From Chryseobacterium daecheongense (lineage in GTDB: Bacteria; Bacteroidota; Bacteroidia; Flavobacteriales; Weeksellaceae): a stretch of 64,000 nt of DNA. Below, one piece after another: positions 17,685 through 27,075 of the stretch; the first letter of the stretch is position 1; each line of letters begins with the position of its first letter. Position numbers and translations under genes: made by a program. The notes beneath the pieces were generated by a model. The model was not told the origin of the DNA. It worked only from the letters and a program-made list of their open reading frames with translations, and searched no databases. The stretch spans positions 744,001-808,000 of the forward strand of contig NZ_RJTX01000004.1 of the NCBI RefSeq assembly GCF_003729955.1, in the 5' to 3' direction.

Positions 17685-18769
17685 TAAATAAAGACAAACA
17701 AATAAGCAGCATTGCTATAAAACAAGTATTTCTTCTTGCTATTATTCTGATATTGGCGGGGTTGATCTGTTTTAATCTTGCCCTTTTCATCCCTTCTGTT
17801 TTAGGGGCGATCACAATTTATGTAGTTTGCCGGAAGTATAATTTTTATTTGCAGGAAGAAAAAAAATGGAAACCTTGGCTTTCCTCACTTTTGCTCATGC
17901 TTGCCAGTTTGATCATTCTGATTCTTCCAATCTATTTTATTGCGGATCTTTTAATTGATAAATTGGGAAACGCACAGGTTTATATGACTAAATTCAATGT
18001 ATTTCTTGAGAAAATACACTCTTATATTTATTCAAAAACAAGCTTTGATATATTAAGCAAAGAGAATATGGCTAAGCTGAAAGATTCTGTCGGGAAATTT
18101 TCAACCACAGCGGTTAGCAGTACATTCAATACTCTTACAGTAATAATTTCCATGTACTTTATTTTATATTTCATGCTTGAAAAACCGAGACTGTTTGAAA
18201 GAATCCTTACATCATCTGCACCGTTGAAAAGAGCCAATGTTTCCTTAATAGGAGAAAAGATGAGAAAACTGATCATGGCAAATGCGATCGGGATTCCGGT
18301 TGTGGCAATTGGACAGGGAGTTGTGGCTTTGGTTGGATATTTTATTTTCGGAGCACCGAGCCCGGTATTGCTTTTTGCTTTAACGGCTGCTGCGTCTATG
18401 ATACCTGTAGTTGGGGCTGCCATTGTATATGTCCCTGTCTGTATCTTCATGATTGCAGAGGGTGATACAGGGCACGGACTTGGGCTGGCGGCTTATTGTA
18501 TTGTTGTAGTAGGACTGACAGATAATTTACTGCGTTTTACCTTGCTGAAGAAATTAGAAGATATTCACCCGTTGAATACAGTTTTCGGAATCATCATGGG
18601 GATGAACTTATTCGGATTTATGGGGCTTATTTTCGGGCCTATTCTGATTTCTTTGACCCTTCTTCTTATTCAGGTATACAGAAACGAGTTTTCTGATGAT
18701 GACACGCCGGATCTCAAACTTCCGGATGACAATGACGAACTGGAACAAAAAATTGATTTAATAGTATAA
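17681..18769 (+). CDS. AI-2E family transporter (PerM/UPF0118)
   Basis: A 362-residue inner-membrane protein of the PerM/YdiK/TqsA family, with about eight membrane spans. The C-terminal half has the family's characteristic GIPVVAIGQGVVALVGYFIFG, ALTAAASMIPVVGAAIVYVP and the span FGIIMGMNLFGFMGLIFGPI followed by a polar tail. The family exports autoinducer-2 in a few cases and works as Na+/H+ antiporters in others, so the substrate is open. The start overlaps the preceding membrane-protein gene (ATGA), and DUF3820 follows after 1 nt, giving a three-gene operon. Confidence 0.88.
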   Translation: MINKDKQISSIAIKQVFLLAIILILAGLICFNLALFIPSVLGAITIYVVCRKYNFYLQEEKKWKPWLSSLLLMLASLIILILPIYFIADLLIDKLGNAQVYMTKFNVFLEKIHSYIYSKTSFDILSKENMAKLKDSVGKFSTTAVSSTFNTLTVIISMYFILYFMLEKPRLFERILTSSAPLKRANVSLIGEKMRKLIMANAIGIPVVAIGQGVVALVGYFIFGAPSPVLLFALTAAASMIPVVGAAIVYVPVCIFMIAEGDTGHGLGLAAYCIVVVGLTDNLLRFTLLKKLEDIHPLNTVFGIIMGMNLFGFMGLIFGPILISLTLLLIQVYRNEFSDDDTPDLKLPDDNDELEQKIDLIV

Positions 18770-18770
18770 A

Positions 18771-19034
18771 ATGACAGAAGGAATTAACCCGGATATTTTA
18801 AAAGAAATATGCATCGTTACCATGCCATTCGGTAAATATGAAGGAACGATTTTGGCTGATTTGCCGGTAAGTTACCTGGAATGGTTTCACCGTAAAGGAA
18901 TGCCTAAAGGAAAATTGGGAATGCAGCTTTCCACCATTTATGAAATAAAGCTCAATGGTTTGATGGATCTTCTGATTCCTATTCGGGGAGCCGTAAGCTA
19001 TGAAAAACCGAAAAATAAAACCTATAAATTTTAA
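18771..19034 (+). CDS. DUF3820 family protein
   Basis: An 87-residue protein with MPFGKYEGTILADLPVSYLE and WFHRKGMPKGKLGMQL. The 'mPFGKykG..l.dlP..YL.Wf...gfp.G.LG..l' signature defines DUF3820, found as a small stand-alone protein or as a domain attached to exonucleases. A nucleic-acid-linked role is suggested by such fusions but not shown here. It is the last gene of the operon with the AI-2E-type transporter and is closed by an 18-bp hairpin terminator. Confidence 0.85.
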   Translation: MTEGINPDILKEICIVTMPFGKYEGTILADLPVSYLEWFHRKGMPKGKLGMQLSTIYEIKLNGLMDLLIPIRGAVSYEKPKNKTYKF

Positions 19035-19075
19035 TAGTTTCGGCGGCATCGAAGATGCCGCCGAAACTATTTTAT
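19033..19075. terminator. Bidirectional terminator between DUF3820 and uvrB
   Basis: A perfect 18-bp stem (19033-19050 and 19054-19071, loop GAA) rich in GC, located between two convergent genes. The flanking T run is moderate. Confidence 0.85.
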
Positions 19076-19086
19076 AGACATTAACT

Positions 19087-21078
19087 TTATTCTTTCAATG
19101 CCGCGATCTCGTCTCTTAGTTTTGCCGCTTTAATAAAATCAAGATTTTTTGCAGCAGCTTCCATTTCCTTTTGCTTTTGCTCAATCATCTTTTCGATATC
19201 TTCTGTGGCATAATTTGCTTTGGCTTCGGCAACCTTTTGAAGGATTTCCTTTTGAGTATATTTTTCATCCGGGAAATCTTTGCTTCTGCCTACAAGGCTT
19301 TCAGAGATCTTTTTATTCAACGCTTGAGGAACCAAACCATGCTCTTCATTATATTGCATCTGCTTGGCTCTACGGTATTCGGTTTCGTCTAATGTTGCCT
19401 GCATGGATTTTGTGATCTTATCGGCATACATGATCGCTTTTCCGTTGATATTTCTTGCTGCACGTCCAACTGTTTGAATCATTGATCTCCTGCTTCTTAG
19501 CATTCCTTCCTTATCAGCATCTAAAATTGCAACCAATGAAACTTCGGGGAGATCGAGACCTTCTCTTAATAAGTTGACCCCAATTAAAACATCGAAAAGA
19601 CCCAAACGCAGATCCTGCATAATCTGAATACGTTCCAATGTTTCAACATCAGAGTGAATATATCTTGTTCTGATCCCGAATTTCGTGAAATATTTAGTCA
19701 GCTCTTCTGCCATTTTTTTTGTTAAAGTAGTCACCAAAACTCTTTCGTCAACATCCGCTCTTTTCTGGATTTCTTCCATCAGATCATCAATTTGATTCAG
19801 TGTCGGCCTTACTTCAATAACGGGGTCTAAAAGTCCGGTCGGTCGAATGATCTGCTCAATATAGGCACCACCGGTTTTTTCCAGCTCATAATCAGCAGGA
19901 GTTGCAGAAACATAGATTACCTGGTTCTGCATGCTTTCAAACTCATCAAATTTCAATGGTCTGTTGTCCATTGCTGCGGGAAGCCTGAAGCCATATTCAA
20001 CAAGGGCTTCTTTTCGGCTTCGGTCACCTCCATACATCGCATGAACCTGCGGAACAGTTACATGGCTTTCGTCAATTACCATTAAAAAATCTTTCGGGAA
20101 ATAATCAATCAGGCAGAATGGTCTTGAGCCAGGTAGTCTTCCGTCCAAATACCTTGAGTAATTTTCAATTCCGGAACAGTAGCCAAGCTCTTTGATCATT
20201 TCAAGGTCAAGTTCTGTCCTTTCCTGCAAACGTTTTGCTTCCAGCGGCTTTTCAATAGAATTAAAAAAGTCAACTTGTTTTACCAAATCATCCTGAATAG
20301 ACCTGATCGCTCCATTCAAAGTTTCTTTTGATGTTACGAAAAGGTTAGCAGGATAAATCTGAATCTGTTCAAAATTGGACATCACATTTCCGGAAACAGG
20401 ATCAAAACTCTGAATTTTTTCTATTTCGTCCCCAAAAAACTGAATTCTAATAGCATTATCTGCATATGCAGGGAAAACATCAATTACATCTCCTTTTACT
20501 CTGAATGTTCCTCTCTGAAACTCGTTTAATGTTCTGGAATATAATGCATTAACTAGCGAGTGTAGAAGTGCGGTTCTTGTGATTTTTTCACCAATTCCGA
20601 CCGAGATCAGTGATTTATGAAATTCAGTAGGATTTCCAATACCATAAATACAGGAAACAGATGCAACAATCAAAACATCCCTTCTTCCAGAAAGCAAACT
20701 GGCAGTTGCGGAAAGACGTAATTTTTCTACTTCCTCATTGATGCTCAGATCTTTTTCAATATAAGTTCCTGTAGTGGCAATATAGGCTTCAGGTTGATAA
20801 TAGTCGTAATAACTTACAAAATATTCAACTGCATTTTCCGGAAAAAATTCTTTAAATTCCATAAAAAGCTGTGCCGCCAGCGTTTTATTATGTGCTAAAA
20901 CCAACGTTGGACGTTGAACATTTTGTACAACATTCGCAACGGTAAAAGTTTTACCGGATCCGGTAACTCCTAGTAAGGTTTGATATTTTTCACCGATCTC
21001 TATACCTTCTGTAAGCTTTTTAATCGCTTGAGGTTGATCTCCGGTAGGCTGATATTCTGATTGAAGCTTGAAATTCAT
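19087..21078 (-). CDS. uvrB: Excinuclease ABC subunit B
   Basis: UvrB is the damage-verification subunit of nucleotide excision repair, working with UvrA and UvrC. It is 663 residues, the usual length. Motifs are Walker A GVTGSGKTFTVANV (residues 38-51), the beta-hairpin SYYDYYQPEAYI, the Walker B DESHV, GFRLPAAMDNRPL, ILDADKEGMLRSRRSMIQTVGRAARN and a C-terminal UVR domain (MEAAAKNLDFIKAAKLRDEI) that docks UvrC. The upstream TAAATTTG box is only 4 nt from the ATG. It is a single gene with no SOS-box-like palindrome seen. Confidence 0.98.
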   Translation of the reverse strand: MNFKLQSEYQPTGDQPQAIKKLTEGIEIGEKYQTLLGVTGSGKTFTVANVVQNVQRPTLVLAHNKTLAAQLFMEFKEFFPENAVEYFVSYYDYYQPEAYIATTGTYIEKDLSINEEVEKLRLSATASLLSGRRDVLIVASVSCIYGIGNPTEFHKSLISVGIGEKITRTALLHSLVNALYSRTLNEFQRGTFRVKGDVIDVFPAYADNAIRIQFFGDEIEKIQSFDPVSGNVMSNFEQIQIYPANLFVTSKETLNGAIRSIQDDLVKQVDFFNSIEKPLEAKRLQERTELDLEMIKELGYCSGIENYSRYLDGRLPGSRPFCLIDYFPKDFLMVIDESHVTVPQVHAMYGGDRSRKEALVEYGFRLPAAMDNRPLKFDEFESMQNQVIYVSATPADYELEKTGGAYIEQIIRPTGLLDPVIEVRPTLNQIDDLMEEIQKRADVDERVLVTTLTKKMAEELTKYFTKFGIRTRYIHSDVETLERIQIMQDLRLGLFDVLIGVNLLREGLDLPEVSLVAILDADKEGMLRSRRSMIQTVGRAARNINGKAIMYADKITKSMQATLDETEYRRAKQMQYNEEHGLVPQALNKKISESLVGRSKDFPDEKYTQKEILQKVAEAKANYATEDIEKMIEQKQKEMEAAAKNLDFIKAAKLRDEIAALKE

Positions 21079-21082
21079 ATCT

Positions 21083-21090
21083 CAAATTTA
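21083..21090 (-). promoter_or_regulatory. -7 promoter box directly before uvrB
   Basis: TAAATTTG on the minus strand ends 4 nt before the uvrB ATG at 21078, as in menD. It predicts a leaderless or nearly leaderless mRNA. Confidence 0.45.
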
Positions 21091-21204
21091 CAAAATAAAA
21101 AAGAGTCCTGAAGAGAACTCTTACCATAAAATATTCTTAAAATCCTATTAAAAATTCCATCTTTTGATGATATTCATTAAAATAATTCGCAATTAAAAAG
21201 GAAC

Positions 21205-22674
21205 TTATTTTTTTACATCCTGAATATAGAGTTCCGTTTCGAATCTTTTCAAAGTCTTGTTGTTGGCAATAAAGCTTTGGCTACGGCTAAAACTTACCTG
21301 AGGAACCGAAGTTTTGAATATGTGTCCTGTGATGAGATAAAGTGCTTTGGAAAGAGCTGGATCGCTTGGGTTCCCAAACTCTTTGATATTCCCGAAATTG
21401 TCATAATTATTGATCGGATATTGAGGAATAAAACCTTTTGTGGGATGAGCACTATTATTTGAATTGAAATAAGCAAACGTTATGGGTTGCATTGCCCAGT
21501 TGTGTCCCTTGTTTCTTGCACTGTATGATGTGAAATCCTGTTTGGGCGAATCGAATAAAGTGATGGAGCCAACAAATTTCCCATATGTTTCCGCACCCAC
21601 TGTAACAACATTGATATAAGGTGATAAGCAATCGATAGTTAATTCGCTGGCAGAAGCTGTTCCACCGGATGTAAGGATATATACACTATTTAAATTAAGA
21701 CTGTTGATAGTTTGTTCTCCTGTTTGTTGAGCGTTTCCGTTAACTAATGAATATAATTTGACTTTATTTGAAAAACTTTCAGTCTTGTCATATTGGTTAT
21801 GCTTGTCGTTGAAGTCTGTCCTTACATAAGGGCTTCCGGTAAATTGTCCGGTAATCATCTGTCCTAAGGCAATAGCTGTTTCAACAGATCCTCCTCCGTT
21901 ATATCGTAAATCCAATACCAAGTCTGTAATCTGGTCCTGTTTCATCTGGGCAAAAGCAGCATTTAATTCATCATTGTAATTGGATTTAAAACCATTATAG
22001 ACCAAATAACCGACAGTTTTATTATTATGTGAGTAGGTTTTATAAAAAGCTACCGGATTTTCCTCAATAACTGCTGTTGTAATAGAGACTGTTTTGGATA
22101 TTCCTGATGTTGTTACTCCGCTTCCGGATACGGAAACGTTTTGTGCGATGGATAATGAAAACTGATCATTGAGCAACTGACGGTAATTATTAATAGTCAG
22201 GTCCGAACCATTGACGGCAACAATTATCTCCCCTCTGGATAATCCTGCCTGTGAAGCAGGGGAATTGGGAACAACATAATTAATGATTCCTGCCACGTTG
22301 TAATTCCCACTGTCTTTATAATACAATGTAAAATCGATTCCTGAGCTTTTTGAAATTCCGTTAAAACCTTGTAGGAGAGCATCTACATCATCTACAATCC
22401 AGGAATAGCGATCTTTATTAGGATAATCATACAGTAAACTGTAAAAAAGATTGTCTGGGGATTTACTATTCAGAAAATTTTTATACTCAGAAGTTGAGGA
22501 AAATGCCTGATCTGCCAATAAAGGGACATTGGACTTCCAATAATACCAGGAATTGAGCCCTTTCCAAACAAAATCATTGATATCTGTTGTAGTGGCGTCA
22601 TCATCATCCCGATGGCATGAAAATAATAAAAAAACACTCAAAACCAGGAGGGATATTTTGCGTAAGATTTTCAT
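21205..22674 (-). CDS. S41-family peptidase lipoprotein with PDZ domain
   Basis: A 489-residue secreted protease of the C-terminal processing peptidase (Tsp/CtpA) family. A lipoprotein signal ends in LLFSCHRDDDD (Cys at about 20). A PDZ domain with NSPASQAGLSRGEIIVAVNG lies near residues 115-180. The S41 catalytic domain has DLRYNGGG and the nucleophile Ser in TSGGTASASELTID, with the general-base Lys in GAETYGKFVGS. This Ser/Lys dyad layout predicts an active enzyme. It is likely anchored on the periplasmic or outer-membrane surface. The substrate is unknown. Its start faces a small lipoprotein gene transcribed the other way. Confidence 0.88.
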   Translation of the reverse strand: MKILRKISLLVLSVFLLFSCHRDDDDATTTDINDFVWKGLNSWYYWKSNVPLLADQAFSSTSEYKNFLNSKSPDNLFYSLLYDYPNKDRYSWIVDDVDALLQGFNGISKSSGIDFTLYYKDSGNYNVAGIINYVVPNSPASQAGLSRGEIIVAVNGSDLTINNYRQLLNDQFSLSIAQNVSVSGSGVTTSGISKTVSITTAVIEENPVAFYKTYSHNNKTVGYLVYNGFKSNYNDELNAAFAQMKQDQITDLVLDLRYNGGGSVETAIALGQMITGQFTGSPYVRTDFNDKHNQYDKTESFSNKVKLYSLVNGNAQQTGEQTINSLNLNSVYILTSGGTASASELTIDCLSPYINVVTVGAETYGKFVGSITLFDSPKQDFTSYSARNKGHNWAMQPITFAYFNSNNSAHPTKGFIPQYPINNYDNFGNIKEFGNPSDPALSKALYLITGHIFKTSVPQVSFSRSQSFIANNKTLKRFETELYIQDVKK

Positions 22675-22681
22675 AGTTTCA

Positions 22682-22689
22682 TATATTTG
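22682..22689 (+). promoter_or_regulatory. -7 promoter box of the small lipoprotein gene
   Basis: TATATTTG, 17 nt upstream of the ATG at 22707, in the 32-nt divergent gap. Confidence 0.5.
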
Positions 22690-22706
22690 TTTTATAATTC
22701 AAAAAT

Positions 22707-23096
22707 ATGAAAGTCAGGAACATAAACAATATTATTGTTTTATCTTTTTTGTGGACTGCAATGTTTACTTCTTGTCAGCATAAGAACAGACTGAAAGATT
22801 TTCCTGAAATCAATGATGCAGAATATTCTATTTATCAAAATAAAGAAGAGAGGGGCTATGATGTTTCATTTGTTGTATCAAACGAAAAATATCAGCCTAT
22901 AGCTGTTGTGATTAATAAAATAGAACAGAAAATTGTTCCTGAGCACAAAAAGGGACTTCATTATCACATAGACGTTAAAGCAGAATCCCGGATTTTAAAT
23001 AATTTTATGCCTAAAGCCTCGGGAAACCCTAATGGAATATTATTTAAAACCCATTCAGGAGATTATTTTCAAAAAGTAGATTTTAAAGTAAAATAA
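22707..23096 (+). CDS. Small putative lipoprotein of unknown function
   Basis: A 129-residue protein. The N-terminus MKVRNINNIIVLSFLWTAMF followed by TSCQHKNR has a lipobox-like FTSC, so it should be a lipoprotein. The rest has short beta-like stretches (YDVSFVVSNEKYQPIAVVINKI) and a C-terminal ...GNPNGILFKTHSGDYFQKVDFKVK. No family was recognised. It is divergent from the S41 protease and 105 nt upstream of the sugar dehydrogenase, with a short palindrome (23116-23130) in between. Confidence 0.65.
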   Translation: MKVRNINNIIVLSFLWTAMFTSCQHKNRLKDFPEINDAEYSIYQNKEERGYDVSFVVSNEKYQPIAVVINKIEQKIVPEHKKGLHYHIDVKAESRILNNFMPKASGNPNGILFKTHSGDYFQKVDFKVK

Positions 23097-23201
23097 ACTT
23101 TTACAAAAAAATAATGTCTCAAATTGAGACTTAAAATGCTTTTACTCAACTTTATGGCATTATTTTTCCATTCATTTTAGCTAACCACTAATCACAAAAC
23201 T

Positions 23202-24419
23202 ATGAGATTCAGCAATTTTTATATTTCGGCTCTAAGTGTTTTTCTAATTCTGACATCTTGCCAGAAAAATAACGCAAATGCCCAGCAAGTCAGTAAAGAC
23301 GGAAGTGTGGAGACTCAAAAACCTAATTCCGATTATAAACCGGCCTTTGAAGGGCAGACAAGGATTAAGGCAGTAAAGACGAGTATTCCTTATAATGTGG
23401 AAGTATTGAATACGGATTTGGGAAGACCTTGGGGAATTATCAATTTACCGGACGGAAGATTTTTAATAACGGATAAGAGAGGATATATGAATGTGGTCTC
23501 AACTGATGGTAAACAGATTTCAAAAATTTCAGGATTTCCAAAAGTAGACTCCAAAGGCCAAGGCGGGATGCTGGATGTAGCTCTTGATCCGGATTTCAAA
23601 ACAAATAACATTATTTATTTCAGCTTTTCGGAACCTTTTGGTGAAGGAAATTTGACCTCTGTAGCGAAAGGAAAACTATCAGCTGACCTAAAGAATATAA
23701 CCGATGTAAAAGTTATTTTCCGTGCAGAGCCTTCCTATGACGGGGATAAGCATTACGGAAGCAGACTGGCTTTTGATAAAGATGGTTATTTATTTGTAAG
23801 CACAGGAGAAAGATCGGATAAAGTAACCAGGGTATATGCTCAGAAAACAGACAATTATTTAGGAAAGATCCTTAAAATAACAAAAGATGGAAAACCTGCG
23901 CCCGGAAACCCTTTCATTGGTAAAGTCGGTTATAAGCCTGAAATTTATGCTTATGGAGTAAGAAACCCGCAAGGAATGGCGATTGATCCTAAAGGAACTC
24001 TTTGGGATGTGGAAATGGGACCAAGAGGAGGAGATGAGATCAATCTTATCCAGCCGGGTAAAAACTACGGTTGGGGAGATGTGACCTACGGAATTGAATA
24101 TTCCGGTGAAAAAGTAGGGCAGGGAATTACACAAAAAGAAGGAACTGAGCAGCCGGTTTATTACTGGGATCCGGTCATTTCACCGAGTGGGGTAACTTTT
24201 TATACCGGAAATATAGAGGAATGGAAAGGTAATCTGATGATCGGTTGCTTAAGCGGAGAACATATCGCAAGAATTGTAATGAAAGATAATAAGGTTGTAG
24301 GAGAGGAACGTCTTCTTGCAGATCAGAAAGAAAGATTCAGGGATGTTCTGGATGGAATGGACGGTAATTTGTATGCCGTTACCGACAGTGGAAAGTTCTA
24401 TAAAATTTCAAAAAAATAA
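23202..24419 (+). CDS. PQQ-dependent soluble sugar dehydrogenase, lipoprotein form
   Basis: A 405-residue member of the aldose sugar dehydrogenase (YliI/Asd) and glucose/sorbosone dehydrogenase family, a six-bladed beta-propeller that uses PQQ and calcium. The signal peptide ends at LTSCQK, so it is lipidated. Motifs include NLPDGRFLITDKRG, KGQGGMLDVALDPDF, the catalytic-His-type HYGSRLAFDKDGYLFVSTGE, YGVRNPQGMAIDP, WDVEMGPRGGDEINLI and NYGWG, which match the family. It oxidises aldoses in the periplasm. PQQ synthesis genes are not in the window. It converges on a TonB-dependent receptor and shares a terminator with it. Confidence 0.9.
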   Translation: MRFSNFYISALSVFLILTSCQKNNANAQQVSKDGSVETQKPNSDYKPAFEGQTRIKAVKTSIPYNVEVLNTDLGRPWGIINLPDGRFLITDKRGYMNVVSTDGKQISKISGFPKVDSKGQGGMLDVALDPDFKTNNIIYFSFSEPFGEGNLTSVAKGKLSADLKNITDVKVIFRAEPSYDGDKHYGSRLAFDKDGYLFVSTGERSDKVTRVYAQKTDNYLGKILKITKDGKPAPGNPFIGKVGYKPEIYAYGVRNPQGMAIDPKGTLWDVEMGPRGGDEINLIQPGKNYGWGDVTYGIEYSGEKVGQGITQKEGTEQPVYYWDPVISPSGVTFYTGNIEEWKGNLMIGCLSGEHIARIVMKDNKVVGEERLLADQKERFRDVLDGMDGNLYAVTDSGKFYKISKK

Positions 24420-24421
24420 AG

Positions 24422-24455
24422 AAAAAAGCTTCTGAAAATTTCAGAAGCTTTTTAA
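24422..24455. terminator. Bidirectional terminator between sugar dehydrogenase and TonB receptor
   Basis: Stem AAAAAGCTTCTGA / TCAGAAGCTTTTT around a 5-nt loop, with A/T runs at both ends, between convergent genes. Confidence 0.88.
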
Positions 24456-24463
24456 AAATAATA

Positions 24464-26899
24464 TTAAAATTTGAAATTGAGTCTTGCAAAGGCCTGTCTC
24501 CCTGAGAATCCCATTTGCACAGGATCAAAGATTCCTCCCGATTCGGTGTTTCCATCAGAGACATGGCTGGTTTGTAATGTAGGATATCTGTTGAATACAT
24601 TTTTACTTCCGATCGTCAGATTAAGATTCTTCGAAAATTCATATCCGAAAGAAATATCAGTTGTCACTTTGGGATTGTATATCTGATAATCGTCTGCTCC
24701 TCCATAACCAATAAGAGTCACTTTATCAAATCTTACCAGTTGTAGATTTGCATTAAACTTACTGATCTTATAATTTAGATTTAAATTGATCTTTGTTTTA
24801 GGAGCAGAAGCCAGGATGAAAGCACGTTCTCTGGGACTTAGATAAATTTCTTCTTTTCCTGCTAATCTTTCAGAAGTATGGACATCGGTGATCTCCATTT
24901 CATTATAGTTTCCGGCTAAAGTAGCTGTTAATTTTCCACTTCCCAGATTATCACTATAACTTAAGATGACATCGACACCTTTAGTACGGGTGTCTATTGC
25001 ATTGGAGAAAAACTGTGCCTGATCAATGTATGGATAGGCATCCTGGACATTCTGAGGTAAATCCGATCTTGAAAAATTACCCGTTAATACAATTCGGTCT
25101 TTTACTTTAATATAGTATCCGTCAACAGTTGCTGTAAATTTTCCGGTATTGAATGTGAATCCGGCGCTCCCGTTTAAAGAGGTTTCCTGCTTTAATTCCG
25201 GGATCCCTGTATCTTTTGCCAGGCTGCTGTCATTAGATGCTAACTGGATGGTTACCAAATCACCTCCCTGGAAATTGGTAAACTGTAAACTGTAATACTT
25301 CTGTGCAAGCGATGGTGCCCTGAACCCGGTAGAAACAGATCCTCTGAAAGCGAATTGAGGCGTAATGGCGTATCTCGTCGCAAATTTCCCATTGATAGTG
25401 CTTCCAAAATCATTGTAATTTTCGAATCTTCCGGCTATGCTGATCATCCATTGTTTAGTGATATCAAGCTCCGTATCAATATAGGCGGCAAAATTGTTTC
25501 TGCTTTTATTAACCTCTTGTGAATATCCCGGAAAACCTTGTGAACCACCCGGTCTTACATCTCCACTTAAAGGATTGATGACCAAAAGACTTGGGTCGGT
25601 ATCAGCTGTTACCACATTTCCATTAACATCATACATCGCGTAAGATGCTTCTTCTCCTTTTATAATGTTGAATTTTTCATATCTGAACTCAGAACCGAAT
25701 GCAATATTCAATCCTTCCAGTACTTTGAACTCTTTTGTGGCATTAAAACCCGTTGTATTCTGTAATAATGAATGCCCTCCTGCGTCAAAACTTCTTGGGG
25801 AATTAACTCCTAAAGTAGCATTAATGGTATTCTCAATCTGATAGGTAAAACGGTTGCTTCCGAAAGCATTGTAAAAATCAACATCCCAGTCGGCCACTTT
25901 AAATTTCAGGCCGTTGTCAAATGTAAAATCAGTGATGCTTGTATCTTGAATAGGATTAAATCCGTTAGGATATACCTCAGGAACATTTCCATCCGCATCT
26001 GCACTTCTTGTCCATGCATAGGCATCCGTATTTCTTTGTGAAAATCCGGGACGGGAATAGAATTTTAAATTATCGGATAAAGGTACTTCAATGTTTCCAA
26101 AGAAATAAAAATTCTGGGATTTGGCATCCCCAAAACGTTGTCTTGGAGCTTCATACTTTTCCGGATTGGCATTTCTAATCGCAAAATCTTTATTGACGAA
26201 TTCTGCCGTGAAATTTCCGAAACCTCCTTTAGAACCTATTTTTGTTCCGTAGTTTCCACTGAAATCAAAGGTAATCCCATCTACTTTCTTATCTGAAACT
26301 ACATCATTATCACCCGGGCTTTTGAAAAGATTCATTCCATAAAATGCATTTCCTTCAAAACCGTGGTCACGATCATTCAGAACTACGTTAATGACTCCTG
26401 CAATAGCATCGGAGCCATATTGTGCAGAAGCTCCGTCACGAAGAACTTCAATTCTCTTAATAGCACCGATAGGAATGGTATTCATATCTGAACCTGTATT
26501 TCCTCTTCCTTTTGTTCCGAAAAGATTAATGAGAGAAGATTGATGGTATCTTTTACCGTTCAATAATAACAATGTCTGATCGGGACCAAGTCCTCTTAAT
26601 GTTGCCGGATCCACGGCATCCGCTCCGTCTGAACCGGATTGTTTATTGGAATTGAATGAAGGCGCTGAAAACTGAAGAAGCTGATTCACTTCAATCTGTC
26701 CGGTTGATTGGCTTACCTGCTTGATATCAATTACATCAATAGGTACCGGAGTATTGACGACCGTTCTCTTTTTGTTTCGACTTCCCGTAATAGATACTTC
26801 CTCCAATTGAGATTCTTTTGAAATCGTATCTTTTACTTCCTGAGAATACAACATAGAGGCTGTACCCAGAAAAAAGGCGGCAATACATCTGTTTCTCAT
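24464..26899 (-). CDS. TonB-dependent receptor
   Basis: An 811-residue outer-membrane receptor. It has a signal peptide (MRNRCIAAFFLGTASMLYS), an EEVSITGSRNKKR stretch acting as TonB box, a plug domain with ATLRGLGPDQTLLLLNGKRY and GAIKRIEVLRDGASAQYGSD followed by AIAGVINVVLND, and a beta-barrel that ends with an aromatic residue (RQAFARLNFKF). 'LRGLGPDQTLvLlNGKR' is typical of the CirA-like class that takes up large or complexed solutes. The substrate is not shown. There is no SusD partner, and an adjacent PQQ dehydrogenase makes PQQ a possible but unproven ligand. It is a single gene. Confidence 0.93.
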   Translation of the reverse strand: MRNRCIAAFFLGTASMLYSQEVKDTISKESQLEEVSITGSRNKKRTVVNTPVPIDVIDIKQVSQSTGQIEVNQLLQFSAPSFNSNKQSGSDGADAVDPATLRGLGPDQTLLLLNGKRYHQSSLINLFGTKGRGNTGSDMNTIPIGAIKRIEVLRDGASAQYGSDAIAGVINVVLNDRDHGFEGNAFYGMNLFKSPGDNDVVSDKKVDGITFDFSGNYGTKIGSKGGFGNFTAEFVNKDFAIRNANPEKYEAPRQRFGDAKSQNFYFFGNIEVPLSDNLKFYSRPGFSQRNTDAYAWTRSADADGNVPEVYPNGFNPIQDTSITDFTFDNGLKFKVADWDVDFYNAFGSNRFTYQIENTINATLGVNSPRSFDAGGHSLLQNTTGFNATKEFKVLEGLNIAFGSEFRYEKFNIIKGEEASYAMYDVNGNVVTADTDPSLLVINPLSGDVRPGGSQGFPGYSQEVNKSRNNFAAYIDTELDITKQWMISIAGRFENYNDFGSTINGKFATRYAITPQFAFRGSVSTGFRAPSLAQKYYSLQFTNFQGGDLVTIQLASNDSSLAKDTGIPELKQETSLNGSAGFTFNTGKFTATVDGYYIKVKDRIVLTGNFSRSDLPQNVQDAYPYIDQAQFFSNAIDTRTKGVDVILSYSDNLGSGKLTATLAGNYNEMEITDVHTSERLAGKEEIYLSPRERAFILASAPKTKINLNLNYKISKFNANLQLVRFDKVTLIGYGGADDYQIYNPKVTTDISFGYEFSKNLNLTIGSKNVFNRYPTLQTSHVSDGNTESGGIFDPVQMGFSGRQAFARLNFKF

Positions 26900-26963
26900 A
26901 CTCTTTTTAATCTTTCAGATTATTAATTATATCAAATGTATTAAATTTTGATTGTAAATCGAT

Positions 26964-27003
26964 AAAAAAAATCACACTTCTTTGAGAAGAAATGTGATTT
27001 TTG
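26964..27003 (-). terminator. Terminator of the aminotransferase operon
   Basis: An inverted repeat of about 15 bp (AAAAATCACA...TGTGATTTTT, one mismatch in the inner stem) lies downstream of the aminotransferase stop at 27076 on the minus strand. Confidence 0.75.
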
Positions 27004-27075
27004 TATGCATTGTATATAAATCAGAAAAATTTCAATAGTTAATTCATCTGATTAGAATTTTTTAAACATAAAGGT

